Assembly (NCBI RefSeq): GCF_015864955.1
Contig: NZ_JADYWE010000001.1
Location: 2,046,001-2,110,000, forward strand
Origin: Salinibacterium sp. NK8237
GTDB lineage: Bacteria; Actinomycetota; Actinomycetes; Actinomycetales; Microbacteriaceae
Reading direction: 5' to 3'
DNA length: 64,000 bases
Made by a program: the position numbers and the translations under genes. Positions within the stretch are counted from its first letter, which is position 1, and each line of letters begins with the position of its first letter. Shown here in pieces: positions 16,907-25,837 of the stretch. The notes under the pieces were generated by a model. It searched no databases. It was not told the DNA's origin and was given only the letters and a program-made list of their open reading frames with translations.

Positions 16907-18226
16907 TTAAAGCTCGCTGAGGGCTTCGTCGTAGATGGCCATGGCGCGCGCAACTTCGTCGGGCGTCACAACGGCCGGCGGTACGACGTGGATGCGGTTG
17001 TCGGCAATAAACGGCAACAGTCCGCGCTTCACGAGCGAACCCTTGATGCGGCCCATGTCGGCCGCGCTGAGAGGCTCGCGCGTCTCACGGTTGGCGACCA
17101 GTTCGAGCGCCCAGAACACGCCGCTTCCGCGAACGTCGCCGATGCAGTCGTGCTTCTCGGCGAGAGCGGCAAGGCCGGGGCCGATGTGATCGCGACCGAT
17201 CATGGCAGCGTTCTCGATGATGCCTTCGTCTTCCATCGCGGTGATGGCCGCGACGATCGAGGCGGCGGCAATGGGGTGGCCGGAGTAGGTAAGGCCACCG
17301 GGGAAGACGCGTTCGTCGAACGTTGCGGCGATCTCGTCGGAGATGATGACGCCGCCGACGGGGATGTAGCCGGAGTTCACGCCCTTGGCGAAGGTGATGA
17401 GGTCGGGCTTCACGTCGAACGCTTCGAAAGCGAACCAGTTTCCGGTGCGACCGAAGCCGACCATGACTTCATCCAGAATCAGCAGGATGCCGTACTTGTC
17501 GGCGATCGCGCGAACACCAGCCATGTAGCCGGGCGGCGGGGTCAGCACGCCAGCGGTTCCTGGAATGCTCTCGAGCAGGATCGCGGCGATGGACTCGGCG
17601 CCCTCTGCCTGAATGGTGCGCTCCAGGTGGTGCAGGGCGCGCTCGGATTCTTGTTCGGGGGAGTCCGACCAGAATTCGGAGCGGTACTCGTAGGGACCGA
17701 ACACGTGCAGGTGAGCGCGAGCGTATTCGTTGGGGATGCGGCGCCAGTCGCCAGTGGCGACTACGGCCGATCCGGTGTTGCCGTGGTACGAGCGGTAACG
17801 CGAAATGATCTTGTCGCGGCCGGTGTGCAGGCGGGCCATGCGCATGGCGTTCTCGTTGGCATCCGCTCCACCGTTGGTGAAGAAGACCTTGTTCATGCCG
17901 TCGGGCGCGTGGTCGGTGATCTTGCGGGCTGCTTCTCCGCGGATGTTGATGGCGTGGGCCGGTGCGACGGTGGCCATGATGTCAGCCTGTGCCTTGATGC
18001 CGGCGATAACTGCTGGATGCTGGTGGCCGATGTTGACGTTGACGAGCTGGCTCGAGAAGTCGAGGTATTCGTTTCCTTCGTCGTCCCAGACCATGCTTCC
18101 GAGGCCGCCTTCGAGCACGAGCGGTTTCAGTGCGCCCTGTGCTGACCAGGAATGGAATACGTGGGCGCGGTCGAGTGCGACGGTGTCGGCGTTGCTGTGC
18201 GGGGGTGTTGCGGGCGCGGAGTTCAT
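16907..18226 (-). CDS. Class III aminotransferase (omega-amino-acid/taurine:pyruvate type)
   Basis: A 439-residue PLP enzyme of fold type I, class III. The cofactor lysine is in LITFAKGVNSGYIPVGG, the Asp contacting PLP is in LILDEVMVGFGRTG, and FFTNGGADANENAMRMARL binds the phosphate. Relatives transfer amino groups from beta-alanine, taurine, GABA or putrescine to pyruvate. It is divergent from a PucR-family regulator, which in actinobacteria often controls such catabolic aminotransferases. The exact donor cannot be read from the sequence. Confidence 0.88.
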   Translation of the reverse strand: MNSAPATPPHSNADTVALDRAHVFHSWSAQGALKPLVLEGGLGSMVWDDEGNEYLDFSSQLVNVNIGHQHPAVIAGIKAQADIMATVAPAHAINIRGEAARKITDHAPDGMNKVFFTNGGADANENAMRMARLHTGRDKIISRYRSYHGNTGSAVVATGDWRRIPNEYARAHLHVFGPYEYRSEFWSDSPEQESERALHHLERTIQAEGAESIAAILLESIPGTAGVLTPPPGYMAGVRAIADKYGILLILDEVMVGFGRTGNWFAFEAFDVKPDLITFAKGVNSGYIPVGGVIISDEIAATFDERVFPGGLTYSGHPIAAASIVAAITAMEDEGIIENAAMIGRDHIGPGLAALAEKHDCIGDVRGSGVFWALELVANRETREPLSAADMGRIKGSLVKRGLLPFIADNRIHVVPPAVVTPDEVARAMAIYDEALSEL

Positions 18227-18359
18227 GGGGCACCTTTCGTGACGAAGCTGAATGACTCAACTATTGCTGCCGGCCACTCGCGCGTGGCTGCCAATATGTA
18301 CACCACACCGCCGATTCTTCGACATAATGTGACTACAGAGCGATGAGGGGAGAAACCGG

Positions 18360-20000
18360 ATGCTCCCGACGATTCAATGGCTGCTCACGAGGCGCACATT
18401 GCGACTGAGCGTGATCGAGGCGGGCGCCACCGCGGACGCCACCGCGGACGCCACCGCGGGCGCTAACACCAGCCCCGTGGAGAGTGCCAGACTCAGTTCC
18501 GCTTTCACGGCCAGAATGACCGCTCCAATCAGTTGGGTGCACAGTTCCGATCTCGATGATCCGACGCCGTTCTTGAGCCGCGGCAATGTTTTGCTCACTG
18601 ATGGTGCGCAGTTCGGGTTCGGGGCAGCTGCTGAGCTTTACGACTACGACTCCTACATTGCGCGCCTCATCGACACCGGTCTTGTCGGGCTCGGTTTCGC
18701 AACGCACTTTCTTCACCAAGGCATGCCAGAGGCGCTCGCTGCTGCTTGTGCGCGTGTGGGCTTCCCCCTTATTGACGTTCCCGATCGCGTTCCCTTTATT
18801 GCGGTCATCCGCGAGGTCGCTGATCGCATCGCGGCGGAGCGCAGCCGTCGCATGGCATGGTCGATTGCTGCCCACAAAGCCATTTCGCACGCCGCCCTCA
18901 AACCAACAGGTTTGCGGTCAACCCTCATCGAGCTCGAACGTCAACTTTCATGCTGGGTTGGGCTCTTTGACGCGACAGGTCACCCGGTTCCCGTTCCTGG
19001 TCAGCAACGCTCCGCAGCTCGCTTTGCTCAGCCGGTGCGGGATGAGGTGGCGCGGGCGCTGCGCAAGGGCAGCCGGTCATCCACCGCCTTCACTCTTGAC
19101 TCTGGGCAAGTCACGATTCAGACCCTCGGCCAGAACGGAGAATTGCGCGGTGCGCTGGCTCTTGGCCGCGGCGTGCCTCTTGATCGCGCTGAGAACGAAC
19201 TCGTGACGAGCGTGATCGCGATGGCCACCCTTGCGCTGGAACAGAACCGCACCCTGGATGCCACGCGTGGTCAACTGAGGTCGGCACTGCTCGAGCTGGT
19301 GCTCTCAGGCAACGTCGCCGCGGCCGAGGCAATTGCTGGCGAAGTGTGGGGCGCTCTTCCGGCCGCGCCGCTGAGCGTCGTGGCGATTGCACGGCAAACC
19401 CACAGCCACTTCGTTCTTGATGCCCTCGACGCCCTCTCGCTCGATGCCGACGGCAGCGCCTTCTTCGCCGTTCGTGGCGATACCGTCGTCGTTCTCGTCG
19501 AAGCGGGCGCGCAGCAGCAGTTCTCCGCACTGCCTTCTGACCTGACCGACGTGCAGCGAGACCTCAGGCAACTTATCGCTGACCACGAGCTCGTGGCAGG
19601 CAGCTCCAGTGCCGTCGATTATGCAGGGCTGGGCGCAGCGCTCGGGCAAGCATCCAGTGCCCTTCGTGCTCGCGGCGGGCAGGCTGGGCTCACTGATTTC
19701 GCCGATATTGGCGACTCCGGAATGCTCGGGGTTCTGCAGTCTGCTGGTGCTGAGCGAGTGGCGCACCGGGTGCTCACGCCGCTCAGCGATTTCGATAGCG
19801 CGCATTCGGCGGCTCTCGTGGAGACGTTGCGCTCCTGGTTTGCGAACGATTGTTCGTGGGGTGCGACCGCAGCGAAACTCGGTGTTCACCGGCATACGGT
19901 GCGGTCACGTATTGACCAGGCGGCGACCATCCTGAAACTCGATCTGGAATCGTTTGAGGGGCGACTCGAGGCGTGGGCGGCGCTGCGGCTGCTTGATTAG
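18360..20000 (+). CDS. PucR-family transcriptional regulator
   Basis: A 546-residue regulator with an N-terminal PucR sensory domain (from the opening MLPTIQWLL through SDLDDPTPFLSRGNVLLTDG to DVPDRVPFIAVI), a middle GGDEF-like region, and a C-terminal PucR helix-turn-helix (LRSWFANDCSWGATAAKLGVHRHTVRSRID would be the DNA-binding end). PucR proteins sense purine- or amine-derived metabolites. The divergent aminotransferase is the likely target. Near residue 25 a low-complexity insertion, coded by 12-bp tandem repeats, interrupts the sensory domain. Confidence 0.88.
   Translation: MLPTIQWLLTRRTLRLSVIEAGATADATADATAGANTSPVESARLSSAFTARMTAPISWVHSSDLDDPTPFLSRGNVLLTDGAQFGFGAAAELYDYDSYIARLIDTGLVGLGFATHFLHQGMPEALAAACARVGFPLIDVPDRVPFIAVIREVADRIAAERSRRMAWSIAAHKAISHAALKPTGLRSTLIELERQLSCWVGLFDATGHPVPVPGQQRSAARFAQPVRDEVARALRKGSRSSTAFTLDSGQVTIQTLGQNGELRGALALGRGVPLDRAENELVTSVIAMATLALEQNRTLDATRGQLRSALLELVLSGNVAAAEAIAGEVWGALPAAPLSVVAIARQTHSHFVLDALDALSLDADGSAFFAVRGDTVVVLVEAGAQQQFSALPSDLTDVQRDLRQLIADHELVAGSSSAVDYAGLGAALGQASSALRARGGQAGLTDFADIGDSGMLGVLQSAGAERVAHRVLTPLSDFDSAHSAALVETLRSWFANDCSWGATAAKLGVHRHTVRSRIDQAATILKLDLESFEGRLEAWAALRLLD
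18426..18461 (+). repeat. 12-bp tandem repeat, three copies, inside the PucR gene
   Basis: GCCACCGCGGAC occurs twice in a row and is followed by GCCACCGCGGGC. Since the unit is a multiple of three, it adds an Ala-Thr-Ala-Asp-like four-residue repeat near the N-terminus of the regulator without shifting the frame. Copy number may vary among strains. Confidence 0.8.
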
Positions 20001-20088
20001 ACCGCTTAACCCCCATTTCGAGCGTTTTCGCCTGCCTTTCAGGTACGCCTTGCGGGCATCAGATACACTCTGAACTTGCGTCACGCAA

Positions 20089-20173
20089 GGAGGGCTGTCC
20101 GAGCGGCCGATGGAGCCAGTCTTGAAAACTGGTGGGCAGAAATGTCTCGTGGGTTCGAATCCCACGCCCTCCG
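20089..20173 (+). tRNA. tRNA-Ser (anticodon TGA)
   Basis: 85-nt tRNA with acceptor stem GGAGGGC/GCCCTCC, anticodon arm CAGTC-TTGAAAA-CTG reading TGA, a long variable arm (GTGGGCAGAAATGTCTC region) typical of class II tRNAs, and a T-arm with GGTTCGAATCC. The CCA end is not encoded. Discriminator base is G, as needed by seryl-tRNA synthetase. Confidence 0.95.
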
Positions 20174-20218
20174 CTCTGCGTGTCATGTCCTGTCTCCGGC
20201 TAAAGAAAGGGGAGTGCG

Positions 20219-21517
20219 ATGAGTGAACTTCGTCCGCGCTCAGAGTTGCGCTCGCGCTCTGTCGACCGCACCGACTCCAAGAATAAGCCGGAAGTTCAAG
20301 GTTTGGCACGTCACGGCCGGTTGAAGAAACCGGGGCCGTGGGGATCGATCGCTAAGGTCGTTGCCGCATCACTTGCCGTGCTGTTGGTCAGCGGGGCCGC
20401 TGTTGGCGCTGTCGCCTTCGACAGCATTTACAGCCAACGCGACACCGTCGCGCTCATTGGCGAAACCGAGGGTGCTCCGCCTCAGATCGGCAGCTTTGAG
20501 GGTGGGTTTAACATCCTCATCGTGGGTAGCGATACTCGAGTAGATCAAGATGGCGTCGGAGGCTCGGCAACGGTTGAATCTGGCGAGCTCAACGACGTGA
20601 ACATGATTTTGCATGTCGCAGAAGACGGTCAATCCGCTACCGCCATCAGCTTTCCGCGCGACATGGTTATGGGTATTCCGGAATGCCCGAGCCTGGACGG
20701 CGATTACAGCAAGTACTACTCCACCGAAGCGCTCAATACGGCGATGTCGTATGGCGGTCTCGCCTGTGTCGTCTTGACGCTGTCGGAGTTCACCGGCCTC
20801 GACATCCAGTTTGCCGGCGTTATTACTTTTCAAGGTGTCATCGAGATGACGAACGCAATCGGCGGCGTTCCTGTTTGTATCGATGGCCCGCTCGTTGACC
20901 CGCTGGCTGACATCAACCTTCCTGAGGCAGGCACCTACACGCTTCAGGGTGCTGAAGCTCTCGGCTTCCTCCGCTCTCGCCACGGTGTTGGCGACGGTAG
21001 CGACCTCACTCGTATTAGTTCGCAGCAGGTGTACCTCTCCTCGATGGTGCGCACTCTCAAGAGCGAAGACACGCTTGGCGACTACAAAAAGCTATACAAC
21101 TTGGCGCAAGCCGCTATCGACAACATGCAGCTCTCCACTGGACTCAGCGATGTTCCGACCCTCGTCTCCATCGCGCTGGCGTTGAAGGATGTTCCGCTCG
21201 ATAGTGTCCAGTTTGTGCAGTACCCCGGCACCACCGGCGGCGTCGGCGTGTACTCGGGCAAGGTTCAGCCGAACACGTACCTGGGCGAGCAAATGATTGA
21301 CTTGATCGCGGCCGATGAGCCGTTCGTGCTCGCAAACGCTGGAGACGACATCGGGTCGTACGTTAACCCCGATTCTGTTGAATCGACTACGGAACCCGAA
21401 GCCACAGAGTCGGCCGACCCCAATGCAACGGCTGCTCCTGAAGTTGAAGCCGAGGTTCTTGATATCCGCGGCCAGAGCGCAGCGGATGAGACCTGCACGA
21501 TCACGAACAGCTACTAA
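20219..21517 (+). CDS. LytR-CpsA-Psr (LCP) family cell-wall polymer ligase
   Basis: A 432-residue membrane-anchored protein. After a charged cytoplasmic N-terminus, one transmembrane segment (about residues 42-64) leads to the extracellular LCP domain: FNILIVGSDTR, ISFPRDMVMGIPEC (the conserved Arg/Asp that bind the pyrophosphate lipid), and FLRSRHGVGDGSDLTRISSQQ. LCP proteins transfer teichoic-acid-like or other glycopolymers from lipid carriers to peptidoglycan. A GGGGAG lies shortly before ATG 20219. The C-terminal 60 residues are acidic and low-complexity, ending with a separated Cys (ETCTITNSY). Confidence 0.92.
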   Translation: MSELRPRSELRSRSVDRTDSKNKPEVQGLARHGRLKKPGPWGSIAKVVAASLAVLLVSGAAVGAVAFDSIYSQRDTVALIGETEGAPPQIGSFEGGFNILIVGSDTRVDQDGVGGSATVESGELNDVNMILHVAEDGQSATAISFPRDMVMGIPECPSLDGDYSKYYSTEALNTAMSYGGLACVVLTLSEFTGLDIQFAGVITFQGVIEMTNAIGGVPVCIDGPLVDPLADINLPEAGTYTLQGAEALGFLRSRHGVGDGSDLTRISSQQVYLSSMVRTLKSEDTLGDYKKLYNLAQAAIDNMQLSTGLSDVPTLVSIALALKDVPLDSVQFVQYPGTTGGVGVYSGKVQPNTYLGEQMIDLIAADEPFVLANAGDDIGSYVNPDSVESTTEPEATESADPNATAAPEVEAEVLDIRGQSAADETCTITNSY

Positions 21518-21582
21518 ATCGTTCGATTTGCGGCTCGGTTCGTCGTTCCGCTCTCAAGCGGTTATGATTGCTGAGTACGTCT

Positions 21583-21671
21583 GGAGACGTCGCATAGTCC
21601 GGCCTAGTGCACCACCCTGCTAAGGTGGAGTACCCGTAAGGGTACCGAGAGTTCAAATCTCTCCGTCTCCG
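21583..21671 (+). tRNA. tRNA-Ser (anticodon GCT)
   Basis: 89-nt class II tRNA with acceptor stem GGAGACG/CGTCTCC, anticodon arm CACC-CTGCTAA-GGTG reading GCT, a variable arm around GTACCCGTAAGGGTAC, and T-arm GAGTTCAAATCTC. The CCA is not encoded. It lies after the LCP gene and is followed by a terminator. Confidence 0.95.
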
Positions 21672-21680
21672 CTCTGCAAA

Positions 21681-21708
21681 GAAAACCCTTGATTATTCGG
21701 GGGTTTTC
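21681..21708 (+). terminator. Rho-independent terminator after tRNA-Ser(GCT)
   Basis: GAAAACCC (21681-21688) pairs with GGGTTTTC (21701-21708) across a 12-nt loop, 10 nt after the tRNA. A short T-rich 3' side is part of the stem. Confidence 0.75.
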
Positions 21709-21751
21709 TTGCGTTAAGGGCGGCATATTCTTGCTAGTGCGGAGGGACAAG

Positions 21752-22357
21752 GTGGAGACGTACGCGGTCGCTGACGCTATTGCGCGAATTGGTGTTCTTG
21801 CCCAGCGCGAGAGTACTGCGCCTTTTCTTCTCGGCATTGTCGGGCCGCCAGGAGCAGGCAAGTCGACTCTTGCTGACCAGCTCGCGGCACCCATCCTCCC
21901 GATGGATGGTTTCCACTTCGCCAACGAACACCTCGACCGGTTGGGCCTGCGGAACAAGAAAGGCGCACCGGAGACTTTCGATGCCGCCGGCTTCGCCTCA
22001 ACGCTGCATCGGTTGCGAGCAGGCGAGACGGTGCTTGCACCCCGGTTTGATCGCGACATCGACGCGGCCATCGCTGGCTCAATTCCGTTGCGTGCTGATG
22101 CCCCGGTGATCGTGACCGAAGGCAACTACCTGCTTCACGATGGCGACGGCTGGGACGCGATTCGACCACTGCTCGACGAGGTCTGGTATCTCGATATCGA
22201 CGACGATCTGCGTCGCGATCGACTCATCACTCGCCACCAACGCTACGGCCGCTCGGCGGCGGATGCTGCCCGCTGGGTTGCCGAGGTCGACGAACCCAAT
22301 GCCATACTTATCCGCCAGACGCGCGAGCGCGCTGATGCGGTCGTGCTTGCGACCTGA
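21752..22357 (+). CDS. Nucleoside/nucleotide kinase-family protein (uridine-kinase-like P-loop)
   Basis: A 201-residue P-loop kinase. Walker A is GIVGPPGAGKSTLADQL near residue 30; the substrate segment PMDGFHFANEHLDRLGLRNKKGAPETFD is the hallmark of the YFH7/PanK-like nucleoside kinase group, and TEGNYLLHD precedes the lid DRLITRHQRYGRS. It would phosphorylate a nucleoside, pantothenate or a sugar; similar genes are annotated fructose or uridine kinases. GTG 21752 is chosen because GGAGG lies 6 nt upstream; earlier in-frame starts run back into the tRNA terminator. Confidence 0.82.
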   Translation: METYAVADAIARIGVLAQRESTAPFLLGIVGPPGAGKSTLADQLAAPILPMDGFHFANEHLDRLGLRNKKGAPETFDAAGFASTLHRLRAGETVLAPRFDRDIDAAIAGSIPLRADAPVIVTEGNYLLHDGDGWDAIRPLLDEVWYLDIDDDLRRDRLITRHQRYGRSAADAARWVAEVDEPNAILIRQTRERADAVVLAT

Positions 22358-22433
22358 CCGCGCTTGAGGTGATTCGCTGCGACTTGCTGCTAGCCCGACC
22401 GTAGTTCGGCCACTAGCTAGCTACGGCAGAAAG

Positions 22434-22449
22434 TGTTACACCCCCGTAA
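22434..22449. repeat. Inverted repeat GTTAC/GTAAC upstream of the LacI-controlled operon
   Basis: GTTAC and GTAAC face each other across ACCCCC, about 10 bp before the -35 box of the operon promoter. It could be a second regulator-binding site or a small hairpin. Nothing further is seen between 22358 and the promoter. Confidence 0.3.
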
Positions 22450-22459
22450 CAAGCCGGGG

Positions 22460-22505
22460 TTGAGCTGGAAACGTCCAACTGCTCTAATTGGGTAATCGAT
22501 TACCC
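22460..22505 (+). promoter_or_regulatory. Promoter with LacI-type operator
   Basis: A -35 box TTGAGC (22460-22465) and a -10 box TCTAAT (22483-22488) are 17 bp apart. One base later begins the perfect 16-bp palindrome GGGTAATCGATTACCC (22490-22505), which covers the expected transcription start. LacI-family operators are palindromes with a central CG, as here. The nearby LacI gene (26678-27697) is the obvious binder. A near copy of the site stands before the convergent operon at 29634-29647. Confidence 0.8.
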
Positions 22506-22552
22506 GAGCTGCGGACGTTCTCATTAATTCGCCCAATCACAGGAATGACGAC

Positions 22553-23602
22553 ATGACAAATACTTCGAAAGGCGGCCTTCGGCGCCGGATTCTTGGCCTC
22601 GCCGCGGGAACCAGTGCGATAGCACTGGTTGCAGGATTAGCTGCGTGTTCCACCGAGGCCAGCGACGCAGAGTCGACTGACGAGAGCCTCACCTCCATCC
22701 GCTTCGTTCAAGAGTGGCCGGTGCCTGATGGCTTCTGGATTCCCTGGGTAGTCGCACAGGACCAAGGCTTTTACGAAGACGCGGGCCTTGACGTAGAAAT
22801 CATCACACCTCCAAATGTCGCAGCCACAATGCAGTACCTCGGCACGGGAGACGCAGACCTCGCGTTCACTACGAGTGTTGACATCGTTGCCGCCCGATCG
22901 CAAGGTGTCCCTGTGGTGGGCATTGGAACCTACGGTTCAAATAACAACTGGGGACTGATGAGCAAGTCAGGCGAACCAATCGATCCATCAGAGCTCGAAG
23001 GCAAGCTCGTGGGAACGTACAACGACGCATGGTCGAACGCTCAACTCTCAATCATGCTTGCATCGGTTGGCAAGACGATTGCAGACGTGACACTCGTCAC
23101 TGCGGATTCCAGCACTGTTCCGTTGCTTGTGGAAGACAAGGTAGATGTCATCACAGGTATTACGAACGCTGAGGGCAGCGAGCTTGAGTCGCTCGGAGTC
23201 GAAGACTATTCGATCGCGTACTCGAAGGACTTTGGCGCACCGGATGCACCAGTGTTGATGCTGGCCGGTAACGAAGAGTGGATGGCTGAGAACCCTGACG
23301 CGGCTAAGGCCTTCATGGACGCGACCATCAAGGGTCTCAACTTCGCACGGGAGAACCCCGAAGACGCTGTCTCGATCTTCATGGATGTGTATCCAGATGC
23401 CCAAACCCTCGAATTTACGCAACTCCAGTGGACCGCTACCGCTGCGCTCTTTGGCGAAGCTGGCTACGAAGTCACTGCCGCTGACCTGACGCAGTCCAGT
23501 GAAATCTGGCAGAGCCTGGTCGATGTCTCGGTCGAATTCGGCATCATCGACTCGGCGATCGCCGTCGACGAACTATTCACAAACGACGCACTGAAGGACT
23601 AA
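22553..23602 (+). CDS. ABC transporter substrate-binding lipoprotein (NMT1/THI5-SsuA type)
   Basis: A 349-residue exported lipoprotein. The signal peptide ends with the lipobox VAGLAACS near residue 31. The mature part has the NMT1/THI5 fold marks FVQEWPVPDGFWIPWVVAQD, DAGLDVEI and TGDADLAF, as in carriers of pyrimidine precursors, taurine and alkanesulfonates. It captures the substrate of the importer encoded downstream (ATPase at 25043, permease at 25834). It is first in an operon behind a LacI-type operator. No thiamine riboswitch is seen, so a thiamine-precursor role is not supported by regulation. Confidence 0.88.
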   Translation: MTNTSKGGLRRRILGLAAGTSAIALVAGLAACSTEASDAESTDESLTSIRFVQEWPVPDGFWIPWVVAQDQGFYEDAGLDVEIITPPNVAATMQYLGTGDADLAFTTSVDIVAARSQGVPVVGIGTYGSNNNWGLMSKSGEPIDPSELEGKLVGTYNDAWSNAQLSIMLASVGKTIADVTLVTADSSTVPLLVEDKVDVITGITNAEGSELESLGVEDYSIAYSKDFGAPDAPVLMLAGNEEWMAENPDAAKAFMDATIKGLNFARENPEDAVSIFMDVYPDAQTLEFTQLQWTATAALFGEAGYEVTAADLTQSSEIWQSLVDVSVEFGIIDSAIAVDELFTNDALKD

Positions 23603-24369
23603 TGAAGAATCGCAGCATTCTCCTCGCCGGAGAGTCATGGAGCACGACTTCTGTACACACCAAGGGATTTGACACGTTCCATACGAGTGCCTACGAAGAG
23701 GGGGCCTGGCCCTTTATTCACTCGCTCGAATCCCAAGGATGGACAGTCGAGTTTCAACCGAACCATGTGGCATCTGAAAAGTTCCCTTACCAAGCTGAGG
23801 AACTTGACCGTTTCGACGTAATCGTTCTCAGCGATATCGGCGCCAACACACTGTTGCTCCCAAATTCTGTGTTTGCGGGTGGAGCAGTGGCTCCGAGTAA
23901 TCGGCTCCGCGTTCTGGCCGATTGGGTCAAGGGAGGAGGAGCACTTCTCATGGTTGGTGGTTACTTGTCCTTTCAGGGCATTGAGGCTAAGGCTAACTAC
24001 AGGTCGACGCCCTTGGCTGAGGTGCTACCGATCGTGATGGAACTGGGTGATGACCGCCAAGAAACTCCTCAGGGAATTCGGCCGATTTCACTAGGTGATC
24101 ACGTCGTTACCAGCGGCTTAGGTGGTGAATGGCCAGCCATTCTCGGATACCAGCGGTTCACGGCGAAGGAGGGTGCTGTGGTGCTTGCGACAGCGGAGGA
24201 TCATCCCCTAGTTGTTGTCGGAGAGGCCGGCCGCGGTCGCGTAGCCGCAGTGGCCACCGACATGGGGCCTCACTGGCTCCCGAAGGAATTCTTAGAGTGG
24301 GATGGGTTCAGCCTGCTGTGGAACCAGCTACTGGGCTGGTTGGCAGATGACGAGAGTGGAGCAGTGTGA
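23602..24369 (+). CDS. DUF1355/glutamine-amidotransferase-like protein (PF07090 type)
   Basis: A 255-residue cytoplasmic protein with a class I glutamine-amidotransferase-like fold. It opens SILLAGESWSTTSVHTKGFDTF, has DVIVLSDIGANT and GGGALLMVGGYLSFQG, and ends with a Trp-rich helix. The canonical nucleophile Cys is absent where a true amidotransferase would need it, so catalysis by that mechanism is doubtful. Its start shares one base with the stop of the binding protein (TAATG), so the two are translationally coupled. The role in this catabolic operon is unknown. Confidence 0.75.
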   Translation: MKNRSILLAGESWSTTSVHTKGFDTFHTSAYEEGAWPFIHSLESQGWTVEFQPNHVASEKFPYQAEELDRFDVIVLSDIGANTLLLPNSVFAGGAVAPSNRLRVLADWVKGGGALLMVGGYLSFQGIEAKANYRSTPLAEVLPIVMELGDDRQETPQGIRPISLGDHVVTSGLGGEWPAILGYQRFTAKEGAVVLATAEDHPLVVVGEAGRGRVAAVATDMGPHWLPKEFLEWDGFSLLWNQLLGWLADDESGAV

Positions 24370-25046
24370 TGTCCAACGAAGTTCAGGCCTTCACCGACAG
24401 TCCCCCTGAGGGACTAGTCCGGGCTCAAAGACTGGCAATTCAGATCGCCGAGGAATTCACTGAATCTGTTTCTCCGGGGATGACTGAAAGAGCGGTGCGC
24501 GACGCCATCGATGCTCGAGTTGTCGAGCTCGGAGGCACTGGGGTATGGACGCCGACGGTGGTGGGTTTCGGCGTCGGTACGCTCAGTTGCTTTCCCACCG
24601 ACGTTGCGTCGGATCGGCCCTTATGGGATATAGATCTCGGAACCATTGATGTGCATCCAGTAACCGAGGATGGCTGGTGGGGAGATTGCACGCGCACCCT
24701 GATCCGTGGAGGGAATATTCCCCAGCAGAGGGCGCTGGATGCGATTAATTCTGTGCACGCGCATGTGTTGGCGTCGGCTCGCCCGGGCATGCGAGCGTGT
24801 GACTGGTTCGCAGAGTTCCAAACCGCTCTTGAGCCCACGGGATTGCTACTTCTCGATCGTCTCCAGAACATTGGTCATTCGTTGGCGCAGGATTCGTCCT
24901 ATGACCTCGGCTACATCGATGCTTTCAACGAGACTGTGCTGACCGGCGCTTGGGCGGTGGAGCCGTTCATCGGCAATCACCTTTACGGAGTCAAACGTGA
25001 AGACGTCGTGTGGTTCGGGCCGACGAAGACCACGGTGATTGCGTGA
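24369..25046 (+). CDS. M24 metallopeptidase-family protein (aminopeptidase P/creatinase fold)
   Basis: A 225-residue pita-bread-fold protein without the N-terminal domain of full-length aminopeptidase P. All five expected metal ligands can be seen: two Asp (DLGTIDVH, GDCTRTL), His in IGHSL, and two Glu (AVEPF, KREDVVW). It may therefore hydrolyse a C-N bond in the imported compound, as peptidases or creatinase relatives do. ATG 24369 shares one base with the previous stop; GTG 24366 would give a 4-nt overlap. It overlaps the ATPase gene by 4 nt. Confidence 0.82.
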   Translation: MSNEVQAFTDSPPEGLVRAQRLAIQIAEEFTESVSPGMTERAVRDAIDARVVELGGTGVWTPTVVGFGVGTLSCFPTDVASDRPLWDIDLGTIDVHPVTEDGWWGDCTRTLIRGGNIPQQRALDAINSVHAHVLASARPGMRACDWFAEFQTALEPTGLLLLDRLQNIGHSLAQDSSYDLGYIDAFNETVLTGAWAVEPFIGNHLYGVKREDVVWFGPTKTTVIA

Positions 25047-25837
25047 CAACGTCATCCGTGCCGAAGATCGAACTGGCTAAGGTTGCCCAGCGCTTTGGCC
25101 AGACCGAAGCACTGGCACCCACCAGCTTGCGCATCGAACCCGGGGAATTCGTCGCGGTGATTGGCCCGAGTGGATGCGGCAAGACGACGCTGTTCAATGT
25201 CTTGTCCGGCATCCTTTCGCCGACCTCGGGCACCGTAAAAATCGACGGCACCGATACAACCGGCAAGCCAGGCCATGTCGGTTACATGCTCCAAAAGGAC
25301 CTGTTGGTGCCTTCGCTTAGCGCACTTGAGAACATTACGCTTGGGGCGCGACTGCACGGTCGGGTCTCACGGGCACAACGTGACGAAGCGGCGACCATGG
25401 CCAGGCACTACGGGCTTGGTGATTTTCTCGATCACTTTCCGCACGCAATGAGTGGAGGGATGCGCCAGCGGGTCGCCCTCATGCGAACCCTGGCATTTGC
25501 GAAAGATGTGATGCTTCTCGACGAGCCTTTTGGGGCACTTGACAGCCAGACGCGGCTCGAAATGCAGCAGTGGCTGCTGCGTGTGTGGGCGGAAACCGGG
25601 TCGACGATCTTGTTCGTCACGCACGACATCGATGAGGCAATCTTTCTTGCAGACCGCGTAGTCGTGATGTCCCCGCGCCCCGGCCGAATAAGCGAAATCC
25701 TCGAAGTAAATCTTGACCGGCCTCGTGACCTGGATGTTCTTACGACCGAGGCGTTCATGACGCTCAAACGTCGCGCTTTGGACCTAATTTACGGTCGCTC
25801 ACGCGGTGACCTTGACGCCGAAGGGGTCACCCCATGA
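25043..25837 (+). CDS. ABC transporter ATP-binding protein (SsuB/TauB/ThiZ type)
   Basis: A 264-residue ABC ATPase: Walker A GPSGCGKTT, Q-loop GYMLQKDLLVP, signature MSGGMRQRVALMRTLA, Walker B VMLLDEPFGALD, and switch His in FVTHDIDEA. The residues RPGRISEI near the C-terminus are typical of the nitrate/sulfonate/taurine importer group. GTG 25043 overlaps the M24 gene as GTGA; a longer in-frame extension is not needed. It powers uptake of the operon substrate together with the permease (4-nt overlap) and the binding lipoprotein. Confidence 0.9.
   Translation: MTTSSVPKIELAKVAQRFGQTEALAPTSLRIEPGEFVAVIGPSGCGKTTLFNVLSGILSPTSGTVKIDGTDTTGKPGHVGYMLQKDLLVPSLSALENITLGARLHGRVSRAQRDEAATMARHYGLGDFLDHFPHAMSGGMRQRVALMRTLAFAKDVMLLDEPFGALDSQTRLEMQQWLLRVWAETGSTILFVTHDIDEAIFLADRVVVMSPRPGRISEILEVNLDRPRDLDVLTTEAFMTLKRRALDLIYGRSRGDLDAEGVTP

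Noticed and set aside
16988-18145. Long plus-strand open frame opposite the aminotransferase
   Set aside because: Shadow of a clear class III aminotransferase gene; no domain.
22358-22552. Possible thiamine (TPP) riboswitch before the NMT1/THI5-type operon
   Set aside because: No THI-box consensus is visible; a promoter with a LacI-type palindrome explains the region.
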